A DNA stretch of 64,000 nt from positions 7,546,727 through 7,610,726 of the forward strand of contig CM073327.1 in the NCBI GenBank assembly GCA_037043015.1. The letters run 5' to 3'. A program made the translations under genes and the position numbers. Within the stretch, counting starts at the first letter, position 1; each line of letters begins with the position of its first letter. Under the pieces are notes generated by a model. It worked only from the letters and a program-made list of their open reading frames with translations, did not search any database and had not been told where the DNA came from. This DNA is from Bryum argenteum. Taxonomy: Eukaryota; Streptophyta; Bryopsida; Bryales; Bryaceae. This document shows positions 1 through 10,673 of the stretch, one piece after another.

Positions 1-329
1 ACTCGTGGATAGGATTTGTGGTTTATGGTTTAGGATGTATGAATAACTCTTTAGGATGAGTTCCAAAATAAGTGTCCTACATTAAGATTAGGATACTCCA
101 ATTGACATTCTCAACCATGCATTATTGGAATAGAGTTACTGTTGTAGGTCATGTGGTTAAAAGTTTGATTCATGAAGCCAATGGTCAATTAAATTACAAA
201 AGGAAAATAGAGAAGAAAGATATTGATTCGAAACCAAATGAATGCCTTATGTTTGAAACATCTATTAATTTGTGAAGATTTACACTTTAAAGAGTCCACT
301 CAAAATGGTTATGAACTTAAAATTTAGAG
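1..329. other. AT-rich intergenic DNA
   Basis: I see no supported gene here. The only open frame (72-275, 67 codons) has no recognisable domain and is probably chance. Confidence 0.5.
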
Positions 330-333
330 TTAA

Positions 334-593
334 CCCCTAAACGACCACGGCCACCGATTCGGCGTTTACAGTAAAGGAAAAAATAATTTACAGTCAACTT
401 TAAACGTTATGATCTCACATCTAGTGATGATCCAACGGTTAAAAATATTCACAGTACTATCAATGGTAGTCTACTTCAAGATCCTACGGATGAAATTATC
501 AATAATTTCCAAAAATATTGGACGTACCCCCAATAGTACATAGTGGTCTGTGTTGGGATTTAAAGCTCCCGAAACATTGTGGATTTTTAGGGG
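334..593. mobile_element. 260-bp TTAA-flanked MITE (TTAA family copy 1)
   Basis: Both ends are flanked by TTAA (330-333 and 594-597). The left end reads CCCCTAAACGACC. The right end, read inward on the opposite strand, is CCCCTAAAAATCC. There is no coding capacity. The same end sequence and the same TTAA flanks recur at 12804-13775, 54169-54529 and 57329-57691, so this is a family rather than a chance palindrome. TTAA duplication with CCC ends is the known signature of piggyBac-type transposition; assignment to that superfamily is inference. Confidence 0.7.
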
Positions 594-597
594 TTAA

Positions 598-828
598 GAT
601 GTATCCGTGAGAAATAATATATTGCATTTCAGAAATCAACATAGGATTCCTTATTTCAGTGTGTAATAATCACTGAGAATCAAATAACAAAAAACTTTGC
701 GAAATAAAAAAGGATCCTATGCTATGTAAGATCTCTGAATTTAAAAAAATAAAAAATAAATAAATATATATATATATATATATATATAATTTCTAATTTT
801 TATTTTTTTAAAAAATTAAAAAAAAAAA
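598..828. repeat. AT-rich spacer with (TA)n microsatellite
   Basis: A (TA)n run at about 764-787 is followed by A/T homopolymers up to the sharp base-composition change at about 830. No gene is seen. Confidence 0.7.
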
Positions 829-839
829 AATGTGACACC

Positions 840-1080
840 ACATCGGTCGGCGCGTTGGTCGACCGGATCGGCTCGGCCGGCATCAGCGGCCACGATCGGC
901 CCGCCCACATCGGTCGGCGACCCCGGTCGGCGGCGGCCGACCGGCCGCCGCCCGAACGACCGCCACGATCGCCCGCCCCGATCGGTCGACCGGATCGACC
1001 GGCCACGTCGATCGGCCGGCCGCCGGCCAAGACGGCCGCGGCCGTGATTGGCCGAGCGACCGGTCCGGTCGCCGGTCTCT
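840..1080. repeat. left GC-rich subterminal repeat arm
   Basis: This is a dense cluster of CGGTCGG, CGGCCGG and GATCGG words on both strands in an otherwise AT-rich neighbourhood. Open frames on both strands here come from the lack of A/T-rich stop codons and are not genes. From 1081 the composition changes to a likely promoter and leader for the plus-strand gene. Confidence 0.65.
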
Positions 1081-1169
1081 AGGGTTGGGAGGGAGGGGGA
1101 AAAAGGCCTTTGGGGCCTCATTTCCCCTCACTTCTCCTTGTATTCATCCATCTCAATTGAGTCGCAACC

Positions 1170-1850
1170 GTGGGCATTAGCTTCTCGTGTCTTTGCATTT
1201 GTGGTGGCGGGGGAAGTCGGCGTGATACTTGCGGGGCTCACGATCGAATTTTTGCATACTTGGGATATTTACGGGGTATTTTAAATACTCCCTATTCTTC
1301 ATGGCGACGGATATTGATAACACGAACATGGAGGCCGGTTCGAATGGACCTTGAGGTCACTGCGGCGAAAAACCACAAACGCAGATTGGTGGGGGACGAG
1401 TTGGTTTTACATGAGACACCGTCAAAGAGAGTGAAACCAAAAGGAGCGAGACATGAGTTGCACTACGATATCTTGGATAATGAGGCCATCAAAGCTGAGA
1501 GCGGTTGGGCCAATGAACCGGAGGAATACTGGAGAATGGCGACGTGCAAGAAATATGTGAAGATGTATCACATTGGGAAACTTTGGCCTCGAGAATGTCA
1601 CAAAGTTAATACCAATAATTTTACTTGCAACCCTCAAACATGCAAGGATGATCACTTCCTTCATCGTGCTGAAGAAGTGTGGGTGGCATTGTTTGGAACT
1701 CGTCCCAAGAGCAAGGGTTATTTTTCCCGTACGCTCTTGAGCATGGTGTATCTTGAGCTCATATTGAAGCGCAAGGTGAATGGAGCACATTCACGGCGAG
1801 TAGTGCATATCCTCTTCGAATCGGGAGAAATCAAAAGGATATCCCGATAG
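1170..1850 (+). pseudogene. 5' part of the transposon's plus-strand gene, frameshifted
   Basis: This open frame of 226 codons precedes the RING ORF on the same strand. An ATG at 1302 opens a short frame that stops within 20 codons. The long frame then runs from an in-frame ATG at 1344, so a frameshift near 1340 is likely. The product is basic at its start and then contains a Cys/His-containing stretch around 1590-1670 (spaced C, C, C, H). After the stop at 1850 another frame stays open to about 2030, which suggests this block was once joined to the RING ORF. I do not recognise the domain. It is most likely the N-terminal portion of the element's accessory protein. Confidence 0.45.
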
Positions 1851-2034
1851 GTTTGATCCAAATCAAACTCTACAAAGGCCTTATTGCGGTTTGAGGAGGA
1901 AAACTCATGAGACGGCGGAGAAGGAATCTCCTCCAACAACCGACATATCGGGAGGATGGAAGGAATATGGTTGCTACGGATGCACCAATCGTAGAACCAA
2001 CTATAAATCGATAGGCTCGAAGGTGCAAACGTAG

Positions 2035-4653
2035 TTGAAGAACCTCGTGAAACCCCCTGTACCAACACCGAGGAGGAGGCGGGGCCAAGTGAACCACGGA
2101 AACCGAGCACCAACTTATGCCATGGATGACATGGATCTCGATTCGGGTGCGGCGCCAAAGTTCGAGAGGTATATGCGTTATCAAGTACCGGATAACACAT
2201 TGGATGAGTGGATGAAAAAAGCAAAAAGTTTGGCAGATTGGTGCAATGAGGTAGATAAAGAGGAAGGTTTGCCAGGGAATCATTGGCCTGAGACTACGGG
2301 TGAACAGATAACTAATCTAGGGTACAACTTGAAGATGGGGTCAGAAATACTTGCGGATATGGCTCCTCGTTTTGTGGAGATGGCTCACACTTTTGCAGGT
2401 ATCACGCCCAACGTTCTACGAGCTGCCATAAATTTTGAGGCACTCGTAGATAAGTTTGATCCTCTAATAAAGGACCGAGTGAAGACTGAGAAATTCATTT
2501 TGAAACTGGAGAAACAACAGCAAATTACGCAACGTCTCCTTGACGAGTTCTACAGGGAATTGCGGTTGTTTGGCCAAGGTCCTGCTAGCAAGTATGAGGC
2601 AAAGTACCAAGAAGCAATGCGCCAAAAGGATGCGGTAGAAGACTTAGAAGATGACCGATTCGCGTATGTTCAATCACAGAATGACACTCAGGGGGCTTCA
2701 TGTAGTCATGTTGTTCCAGAATGTGATGCGGGTGGTAAAGACGATGGTAAAGAGGATGGTGAAAAGGATGGTAATAAAGATAAGGGGAAGACCATTATCG
2801 GGACTTCTGATAGTCTTTTTCTTTCACAAAGTGATGGGGGTGGTAAAGAGGATGGTGAAGAAGAGAAGAGAAAGACGTATATCAGGGATTTATCTCCTCT
2901 CAAAGAGGTTAGTGAAGAGGATGGTAAAGAAGATAAGGGAAAAACCATTATCGAAATAGACGATGATGACGATGATGACGATGATGAAATTCGGGGGGAA
3001 TTGAAGTTAATATCACAAAAGGAGATAGATGATGCACATATTGAGCGACAACGAGCATGGGCGATGGAGTTCGCAGCACTGAAGAAGGAGAGAGATGTTA
3101 CAGTTGCGAAATTGGAGGAGGAAGCAAAAGCATGCTCAATGAAGTTGGAGGCTACAAGTAAAGAGAGAGATGAGGCAGTCGCTGAATTGGAGGCATTACG
3201 GAAAACCTTCAAAACGGTAGATTCTACAGAGGCAGCAATCCACCTTCACCTACGCATACTACCATGGTTGGGATGGGTTCATCGACTTCAAGATAAGAGG
3301 AGCTTGGTTTCGAGAGCAAAAGAAGATCTGAAATCGATTGCATCTACATCAAAGGAATCACGTGAAGTTGTAGATGCTTCATTGGAGAAGTTCGTTAAGA
3401 ACGGATCGAAAAAACGATATGACCCCATAGAGGTCACTTTTTGGGGGGATATTGAAGAGATGATGGAGCGTACAAACTACTCTAAGATGGGACGAAACAA
3501 TGATGTTGATTGGACTATGGAGATAGAGGAAGGATGGGCGCCGTATAGTAGATTCTCATCGCACCTCCAAGAGTCAGCTCGCATAGTAATCAACACATGC
3601 GACCCTCCTCCCGCAATACTTAAAGACAAATGTGCGGTGTGCCTACATAATTTTGGTCCGGAGGGCGCATACACGTTAGGCCAATGTGGCCATAACTTTC
3701 ATGTTACTTGCATATGCCGATATGCGATGACAAAATCGGTATGTCCAGTATGTCGCTCTCCATTTAGCACGAGATTCTACGAGATGATGGGCATTCGAGA
3801 TCTTATGCCACCAGGGCACGAGTTCAACCGATGGAATCTTCCATTGGATCAATACCCGAAGAAATTTCTAAACTACTCTGATTGGGGAAATGCTCTTACC
3901 TGGAGTACATCCGAATCAAAACACCAACTAGCCATTCAATTTGGTGGGGATCATGATCAGTTATTTTGGATGACACGAGATTACGAAATAGAGATCAGGG
4001 CGAGGAATATTGAAGGTGATGAGCAACGAGAGTTGTTTTTTCGTAATTTCGGAGGGCATTGGAGCGTCGAACAGAACCGTTTCTTTCGATTTCCTTCAAA
4101 GAAAGTGGAAAAGGGAGAAGATGGTTCGTGGCACGAAATAACCGATTCAACAGGCTTTGGTGAGGAGTACAATAAGTACGATCATACTCCAATTGGAAGA
4201 GCTCTGGTACTCGCGAAATTGGAGGAGGCCGCAATATACCGGATTTCGATACCGGAAAATTCTTTTGAAGATGTGGAGGTCTCTTATTGGGATGCGGTGA
4301 AGAAGTTTGATACGCGTATCGATGACGCCATTACATTTTGGAGAGAACGTCTTTTAAACCCAAAAGACACACAACTTCTATTATTGGATGAGTTTGAAGG
4401 TGTTGTACAGGATGTCATTGCAAAGATCGTGAAGGCCATGGAAATCTTACGTAACAAACAAGTGGATCCGAGCAAAAAGCGGAAGAGGCAATCGGGCGAC
4501 GATGGGGAGGATAGTTGGCAGGCAGGTATGAGAGGCGAAATCGCAACGGTGGATCGAGAGTATGAAGAGGGCGGTCGAATTGCCCGTCCAAGTCAAAGAC
4601 CGCGTACTCGCAGTGTAGCTCAGATTGGCCAATCGGATGGATCTTCAGTTTGA
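2035..4653 (+). CDS. RING-H2 finger protein carried by the transposon
   Basis: This is an uninterrupted frame of 872 codons. It does not open with ATG; the first in-frame ATG is at 2122, so the true start is there or in an upstream exon. A canonical C3H2C3 RING lies at residues 533-573: C533-x2-C536, C551-x-H553-x2-H556-x2-C559, C570-x2-C573. Upstream are an acidic Asp run (about 2960-2990) and a coiled-coil-like Glu/Lys/Ala segment (3040-3220). The C-terminus is basic and Arg-rich. RING domains of this type usually act as E3 ubiquitin ligases or SUMO-pathway factors; that activity is inferred from the fold only. The gene converges on the hAT transposase and lies between the two GC-rich arms, so it probably belongs to the element. 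It is the only long intact frame in the element. It could also be a captured host gene. Confidence 0.65.
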   Translation: MKNLVKPPVPTPRRRRGQVNHGNRAPTYAMDDMDLDSGAAPKFERYMRYQVPDNTLDEWMKKAKSLADWCNEVDKEEGLPGNHWPETTGEQITNLGYNLKMGSEILADMAPRFVEMAHTFAGITPNVLRAAINFEALVDKFDPLIKDRVKTEKFILKLEKQQQITQRLLDEFYRELRLFGQGPASKYEAKYQEAMRQKDAVEDLEDDRFAYVQSQNDTQGASCSHVVPECDAGGKDDGKEDGEKDGNKDKGKTIIGTSDSLFLSQSDGGGKEDGEEEKRKTYIRDLSPLKEVSEEDGKEDKGKTIIEIDDDDDDDDDEIRGELKLISQKEIDDAHIERQRAWAMEFAALKKERDVTVAKLEEEAKACSMKLEATSKERDEAVAELEALRKTFKTVDSTEAAIHLHLRILPWLGWVHRLQDKRSLVSRAKEDLKSIASTSKESREVVDASLEKFVKNGSKKRYDPIEVTFWGDIEEMMERTNYSKMGRNNDVDWTMEIEEGWAPYSRFSSHLQESARIVINTCDPPPAILKDKCAVCLHNFGPEGAYTLGQCGHNFHVTCICRYAMTKSVCPVCRSPFSTRFYEMMGIRDLMPPGHEFNRWNLPLDQYPKKFLNYSDWGNALTWSTSESKHQLAIQFGGDHDQLFWMTRDYEIEIRARNIEGDEQRELFFRNFGGHWSVEQNRFFRFPSKKVEKGEDGSWHEITDSTGFGEEYNKYDHTPIGRALVLAKLEEAAIYRISIPENSFEDVEVSYWDAVKKFDTRIDDAITFWRERLLNPKDTQLLLLDEFEGVVQDVIAKIVKAMEILRNKQVDPSKKRKRQSGDDGEDSWQAGMRGEIATVDREYEEGGRIARPSQRPRTRSVAQIGQSDGSSV

Positions 4654-5046
4654 AGTTAGAACGGATGTTGGACCTTAAGTTCCACATATATAACTATATA
4701 TATATATGTGCTTTTTTTAGATTGTATGGTTGTTGTTTTAAAAATGATGCAAATGCCACCATTGATCCATGGGGCCTTATTTTTGAAGTAAAGGGTTACA
4801 ATCTTTTTTGATTTAATGTGCATTTCTTTTGTATGCTTGAGACAATTGAGAGTGAAGACTATCGTACGACAAGTATGTAAAAATATATGTAATATTTTTC
4901 AAAACATTAAATGCAGCCATGTAGACAATAGAATCTCCAAATGCATTTGGAGTATAACAATAAAGTACTACAGTAAACTATAATTACAATTTCTATAATA
5001 AGTATAAGTCCTATGAACCTATTCTACATAAAGATGCCAAATTCAA
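4654..5046. other. spacer between convergent transposon genes
   Basis: This AT-rich stretch probably holds the 3' untranslated ends of the plus-strand RING gene and the minus-strand transposase gene. It contains a (TA)n run at about 4693-4706. No coding potential is seen. Confidence 0.5.
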
Positions 5047-5671
5047 CTACTCATCAGGACCAGAGGATTGCTCATAATCGCTATCTCCCTTCACTTCAGC
5101 TCCACTGGATCCCGTAGGATCATATTCATAATCGCTTGGAACCTCCTCTTTGATCTTGGGTTTATTCTCTGGACATTGTATATTCCCATACTTATGCCAA
5201 GTATCAAATTCGGGGAGATTAACAGGGATCTTCGTTTTTTTAGGCGGAACAATTGGAATCTGCGATTTCCGTTTATGCGACTTGGAAGAGCCAAGCATGT
5301 GCTGTAATCCCGTGGCAGTACGAAGAACATTGGCATTCTTTAAATACCTGCCCAACGGTACATCAGAGTCACTAGAGATGCTCCCATATTTGGCTCTTGA
5401 AAGGGATACTAAACCCTTAGACGATTTCTCCAAGGTTGTCGTAACCCTTGTAGTAGAAGGTTGAAATAAAGCGCGGGGAGTAGCACATTGATCGATATAC
5501 TTGATCCTTACTACCGGATGCAATATTCTCCGCGACCGGATCAGAGCTCATAGTGCCCGCAATTGTGTTGCACGCAGTGGTCTTCGCATCTATCGCCTCC
5601 TTTTCCAACCGTAAACCAGTAGCGATAACAGGTAGGACGTTATTTGATTTGTCCATGCCGCCTTGTGTCAT
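5047..5671 (-). pseudogene. 3' open frames downstream of the hAT transposase
   Basis: Two overlapping minus-strand frames (5417-5671 and 5047-5523) lie just after the transposase stop. The downstream one is hydrophilic, with a Lys/Arg-rich stretch and an acidic Ser/Asp/Glu tail ending at 5047. The overlap suggests a single frame broken by an indel. No known domain was recognised. It may be a C-terminal extension or a second small protein of the element. Confidence 0.4.
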
Positions 5672-5701
5672 TAACCGGCTAACGGCCGCTCATCATCTAG
5701 A

Positions 5702-7929
5702 TCATCCATTTGAAAGACCATGAGCGATAAAATCACCATTACCATCATGAACATTTGGAGCATCTTCATCATTTGAAGCGGGGAAGAAAGTCATATCATC
5801 ATCTTCATCGCCAAATTCAAAAACATCATTGTCATCAGACTCTGATTCGTCCTCGACAGCTTCCTCATCATTCTCATGTACTTGGTCTTCCTCTAAATCC
5901 AAGTTCTCTCTATACCACCGCCCATCATCACTCAACTTATTATTCGCGAGCAATTTCGAGTTGGAATATATGTAGACCAAGTCATCAGCTCTGCCCGGTA
6001 GTAACCGATTCCGTTTCTTGTCGTGAACATAAGAGTAGCTACTCCAGTTGCGTTCGCAAGCTGACGAGGACATGGTTTGTGCTAGTATTCGCTTTGCAAT
6101 TGGAGAGAGGAGCTTAGCACAAGCACCTTCAAACTCCCACCATGCATGTGGAGCTAGTTTTTGAGTATTAGGCTCCAACATGTCATGGAATGGTGGACCC
6201 CTTACTCGAAACACAAGAAATTCACTCACCACGTCTGCGTAATCCTCCGCGGGACATAATTTTTGTAAAACACGCTTGCAAGCGATTGTAAGATCGGGAT
6301 CGTCGGCTAACTCTTGGTCATGTAGTAAATAAGGATTTAAAAGTGCAGCCGCGCCATGTAAATCCGTTGTCATGAGCCGTTTTCGATGGTAAAACTCTGC
6401 AAGTGGTTCCAATGAGATGGGCGGTGCGTGCAAAGTATGGACATGTCTCTCAAGATCACGCATAATATGCCATGCCTTGCCCGTACTAGGAGCCTTGCCG
6501 TCGAATTCTCTCAGAGCGTACACCACGGGGGCAACCATATCCCGTAGTCTTTTGCATTGCTTCCAAAACTCATCGCTCAACACCACCTTCTTGACCTTAC
6601 GTGAGAATATAAGCTTATCTCTAGCAGATACCGTCTTCTTCGAGGCATAGGCTGTGAACATAGGGTCGACAACAACTTGCTCCAATGATTCCTTGACCTC
6701 CAACAAGCGATCTATCATTATGAATTGACTAGCAAATCTTGTTTTCCCGGGCATCAGGAGGCTGAATTTCGCCTTGTGTTTACGAAACACAGCTAGGGGC
6801 ATTTGTCGCCTCTTGATAAACTTGACCATTTTCTTTGCCATGACCAAAGTATTCGCCATCCATCCAAACCTTTCCCCAATCCTCCAACAACAAGTCCATT
6901 GCATGTGTCGCACACCCTTGCATGAAAATGTGCGGATATTTCTCAAGGACTATTCTTGAGGCATTGAGCATTACAGAAGCATTGTCTGTGCATACTTGAA
7001 CAATGTTCTCTGGTCCAACTTCTTCTATGTACTTCAACATGAGAGTTGACATGTACACCGCTGTTTTTTCTTGGCCGTGAGTATCGACAAAGACCAAGAA
7101 AAAGCTCTCCGGCTTGAGTCACGAGCATCGCATTTACCAAAGGGCGACTAGTCACAGATGACCATCCATCCATAGTCAAAGTTCCTCCAAACTTCCGAAG
7201 GCTCTCAGAGAGTCTACTATCTAGTTTCTTTTGTAACTCCGTCTTTACTTCTCCTAACAACCTTGTCCGAATGTCATGGTAGGATGGTGGAGCATAGGAT
7301 TTTCAAATCCCGCAGTCTTCATCACGGCGACTTTGAACGCATCATTGCGGGCTACCGAGAATGGTATATTTGCTTCGTAAAAAATTTCGCCCGAGTTTAT
7401 CCAACTCCCGCCTATCCGCTTCTGTAAAAGTAGCTTCAATTGAAGATTGCTTCGTTTGCTTCATAGATCCAAACATCGGGCGAGTATCCCTTATTCCCCT
7501 CATATGCATGGAAGAAGCAGAGGTTGATCCTACCAAAAGATTTGTTGAATTCATGGGGGTGCCTAGCGAGGACCCTACACAAGAGTCACTCCTAGGGGTT
7601 TCAGGAATGTCATGTTTTGAAGCACCTGGAACGTCCGTGGATGGAGTGAGAGAACATTCACCGAGAAATAGTTCCAATTCTCCGTTATATGGAGGGAACT
7701 CCCCACCACATCTTAAAAATAACTGCCTAATTTCCCTAGGCAGCTTCGGGCAAAGGGCAGAACTCGAATCCCTATGTCCAGGAATCTTCTCGTACCGATA
7801 ATGACTCAAATTCCGACTCTTCTTCTTCGAAACAATTACACGACATAGTGAGCACTGTAGGAAGGACCCAGACGCTTTGCCTTCCTTCTCGATGTCTCTA
7901 AACCAAGGCTCATGTGGAGCAGGGCCCAT
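5702..7929 (-). pseudogene. hAT-superfamily transposase, multiply frameshifted
   Basis: On the minus strand the order is: a BED-type zinc finger near the start (about 7860-7780; CSLC pair followed by a spaced His), a low-complexity linker, a DUF659-like region with TMDGWSS (about 7180) and VCTDNASVM (about 6975), then MPGKTRFASQF (about 6745) and the hAT dimerisation domain with SSSACERNWSSY (about 6050). The TMDGW and CTDNA aspartates fit the known hAT catalytic triad positions. The frame changes at about 7380 (T run), 7255, 7110 and 6880, so the protein is broken in at least four places. The last block (5702-6946) is open for 414 codons and ends in an acidic tail. The gene converges on the RING gene. 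hAT identity is strong; this copy cannot make an active enzyme. Confidence 0.85.
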
Positions 7930-8214
7930 TTTGATAAATAGGACGCCTCAAAGTCTTAAATAATGGTGGGTCCGTGACGGGGAAAAAATTGGCAAGAGTT
8001 CCTTACGGAAATGCTCACTTCCGAACTCAATACCTACCAAGCAATGTACACATAAAATGAATTATGTGGCTCATAGCTCTTGGAAAGTGTTCAAAATTCG
8101 GAAGTGAAATGAGGCTCAATGTGTCTTCTCTTATATACCATCCAACTCCGAATATGACCGTTGCAATTTGAAGTTGAAATGCTCCTAAACCGTTGGATGC
8201 TCAAAAGGGCCATC
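7930..8214 (-). promoter_or_regulatory. putative upstream region of the transposase gene
   Basis: This non-coding stretch lies between the BED-finger start and the right GC-rich arm. It is presumed to hold the promoter and 5' leader of the transposase. No clear TATA box or initiator was identified. Confidence 0.3.
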
Positions 8215-8600
8215 TGGCCGTTGGCGGTCGCAGGATGCGAGGGCCGGTCGCAGTGGCCGACGGCCGGTCGCCCGGACCGACGGCCGGTCGCCGAGGCCGA
8301 CGGCCGGCCGCGCAAGACGACCGGACCGGACGGCGGCCGCCCGGCCGACGGACGGGCCGACCGAATTCGACCCAAGGTCGGCCACCCGCGCCGACGCCGG
8401 CCGCCTCGCCCGGCCGGCCCGGTCGGTCGGGCCGACGAGAGAGGTCGGGGACGGTTGACGGGGTGGTTCGACCAATGAACGCACCCCGTTGGTCATTTAC
8501 CCTTGGTAAAACGACCAGATTTTCTAAGTCACGGACCGTCCCCGGACCCCTGCCGGACGTCCGACGGACGTCCGGACGCTGTGACATCCCTGGTCTGAGT
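8215..8600. repeat. right GC-rich subterminal repeat arm
   Basis: Repeated GACGGCCGGTCGC and CCGACGGACG words resemble the left arm at 840-1080. The motif density drops after about 8460, and a shorter repeat of CGGACGTCCG words ends near 8580. A TGTGACA word occurs here (about 8580) and also at 829, in the same orientation, so it is not an inverted terminus. Open frames on both strands are composition artefacts. Confidence 0.6.
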
Positions 8601-8718
8601 CCGAATTCGGTATTCACCTAACAACAATTTTGCATTTATTGAGTCAGTAAAAAATCGAGGGTTGATTTGCAAAGTATATGACTAACATACTCTTTTGAAA
8701 CATGCAAGTAATGCATAC

Positions 8719-9690
8719 CTCATTCACTCGGGGAAGAAATTGATTCCATCGTATTCCGTTGGAAGAATCTTTTGCGCAACACGTTCACGGATGGTAATGT
8801 ACATGGATAAGGCATTTGGTCAAAGAAGGTTCATGATCATACTCTCCAAAACAAAAGCCGCATGTGCCGTAGATGCCCTCGGTTTAGATTTCCCGTATTG
8901 CCATGCGGACGTGCCCCAGCCCCCTCTTTAGCCTGTTTCTCATACCGCCGGAATGTCCTATTCGATACTCCATGGATGAGCTTCCAACCTTTCACACACA
9001 CTTCTTTGAATTGAAACATCACAAGATCCTCATTGCCATCAACTGAACGAAACTTTGTACGATGAATGTCGAGGTTCTTCGAACGTCTCTCTTCCGTATC
9101 CCTTAAGAACATTTCTTGACGTGCCACTCGGATTATACTCGGAGGGAACATTCTAATGCAATGACGGTCGCAACATTCTCCCATGTACACCTTAGCAATC
9201 TCGTATTCGGAAATCCTCCAATCTTGTGTTTTCTTAGTTTTGTACGCCCTATTACTGGTGTCATAGCGGCGCTTTCCTTTACGGTCCAACTTTCTCATCT
9301 CATCCTCGTGTACGATATAAGCGTGCTTTCTAAGATGGTCATAAACACTCACACTCTTTAGAAATAGAGACCGAATGGGCCAACAGATACACATGTTGCG
9401 GAGTGCTGAGTCCCCATCAAATATTGCACACACCACAACGCCAAAGTTCATGTTACCTAGTTCATTCTCACCATCCACAGACAAGATGGGATTTGTAGCA
9501 GAAACAAGGACATCGGCAAATTTTCGCCCGTTCTTTGTGACATGACCTCTACCATTAGACCCTTCCATTCATCCCTACTAATACCATGACAATCAGGGAT
9601 GGGAGAATTATCAATGACATCCTCCACATTGAGATCATCTTGTCCCACATCTGCGGTTGATGCGAGACCTATACACGACAATTTACGTGA
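8719..9690 (-). pseudogene. N-terminal half of an integrase-like DDE transposase
   Basis: The exon begins after an acceptor at 9691 (CTGAGACAG). It contains a Cys cluster (GECCDRHC, about 9175), an R-QEMFL segment, then VCVKGWKLIHGVS and ARPHGNTG followed, after a frameshift, by KSKPRASTAHA (about 8880). The order Cys cluster, helix-turn-helix-like 'VC-x-W-x-GVS' and 'HGN-x-G-KPR' is what I recall of eukaryotic transposases with a retroviral-integrase-like DDE core. The catalytic core would lie further downstream and is not present. Frameshifts occur at about 9545 and 8890, an in-frame TGA lies near 8725, and a GTATGC donor follows at 8718. The hAT element lies immediately beyond, so it may have inserted into or truncated this gene. 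Family name is uncertain. Confidence 0.55.
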
Positions 9691-9938
9691 CTGTCTCAGT
9701 ATATCGCACCATTCTGATCAACGTATAGATCATTGCGGCTAACACACACCATGTACTAACATTATAAAACCTTTGAAACGGGAAAACTTTCGGTTCACCC
9801 AATCTTGTTATTAAGTTCAATCATTTATACATGCTAGTTGATAAAGCTTTTTTATTCCTACCAAATCGGTTCCTACTTAGTTGAATCCGATGAGTAGTAT
9901 ATACTATAAAGAGAAAGGTATTGATATTACGAGCGTAC

Positions 9939-10029
9939 CCATTCGCTCACATCATCTGCGATGCACGGGCCAGCCCCGTTCAACTCCTCATCCTCCCATA
10001 CTGAAGCAGATTCCATACCTTGAACACCA
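9939..10029 (-). CDS. possible upstream exon of the DDE transposase gene
   Basis: A minus-strand open stretch encodes an acidic peptide (residues such as SVWEDEELNGAG) and ends at a good donor, GTACGC, at 9938. Joining it to the exon at 9690 keeps the frame open. The 5' boundary is not certain; the listed end is approximate. Confidence 0.4.
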
Positions 10030-10670
10030 GGACCTACACAACACACAACAATGCCTCTGCTTCCATTAGTTATTCCTAATCATAATCACCCACGCTATCC
10101 TGCACGTAATCGCATCCAGACCAGCGCTCTCCTACTCAATCTAAATTTGACACTGCTGCATGTGCGGACCGCTAAGGATGCAAACATTGAAGATGCTCGG
10201 ACGACTAAAATTGATGCAGGCGGTACGAAGCACAGTTCATAAGTTCGTTATCATAGGAAGCAGACATTGCATTCACAATCAATGCATTACGTCCAGTGTA
10301 TCGCTAAAGAAAAACTCCATCGATCATCCACCAACTTGACCTATACCCAGAATATCATATCGATCGCCTCAACCTCAAAGCTGCCATTAGCGAACTACAG
10401 CTCGTAAATCCAAATTGCTTTGGCCTCCACAATGATTCAGGTAAAATTGATACCGGCCATCAACACAGCGAAGCTCCCTCTAGTATCAGAAAGGTGCCTG
10501 ACAACAACATTCAAATTGTGATTACAAAGGAGAGGTCGTAAAACTTTTACTACTGCCAAAGTGCCAAACGCGGCAAGTGCTACTCCGCAAGGATTTAAAA
10601 TTTGGAGCAAAAGCACTTCAACACTTAACAGAGAAGCGAAAACTATTGTTGCATTCCACGCGTGCTATAC
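10030..10670. other. presumed intron or leader of the DDE transposase gene
   Basis: No convincing coding region is seen. Its position between the promoter at about 11.2 kb and the coding exons suggests intron or 5' untranslated sequence of the minus-strand gene. Confidence 0.35.
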
Positions 10671-10673
10671 TTT

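Larger units (their letters stand above)
829..8600. mobile_element. decayed hAT-type DNA transposon with a RING-finger gene
   Basis: The two ends are unusually GC-rich (840-1080 and 8215-8460) and share short words such as CGGCCGGTCG, while the interior is of ordinary composition. Inside are two convergent coding blocks: a RING-finger ORF on the plus strand (to 4653) and a hAT transposase on the minus strand (from 7929). Clustered subterminal motifs are a known feature of hAT elements, where they bind the BED domain of the transposase. I could not identify terminal inverted repeats or an 8-bp target duplication, so the exact ends are uncertain. Multiple frameshifts in the transposase mean this copy is not autonomous. 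Confidence 0.6.

Noticed and set aside
832..1131. Several overlapping open frames on both strands
   Set aside because: GC-rich low-complexity repeat with few stop codons; peptides are Arg/Pro/Gly repeats.
5755..6117. 120-codon plus-strand frame
   Set aside because: Antisense shadow of the hAT transposase.
829..8587. TGTGACA at both edges as terminal inverted repeats
   Set aside because: The two occurrences are in direct, not inverted, orientation, and no flanking duplication was found.
8185..8621. Open frames of up to 142 codons on both strands
   Set aside because: Same composition artefact as the left arm.
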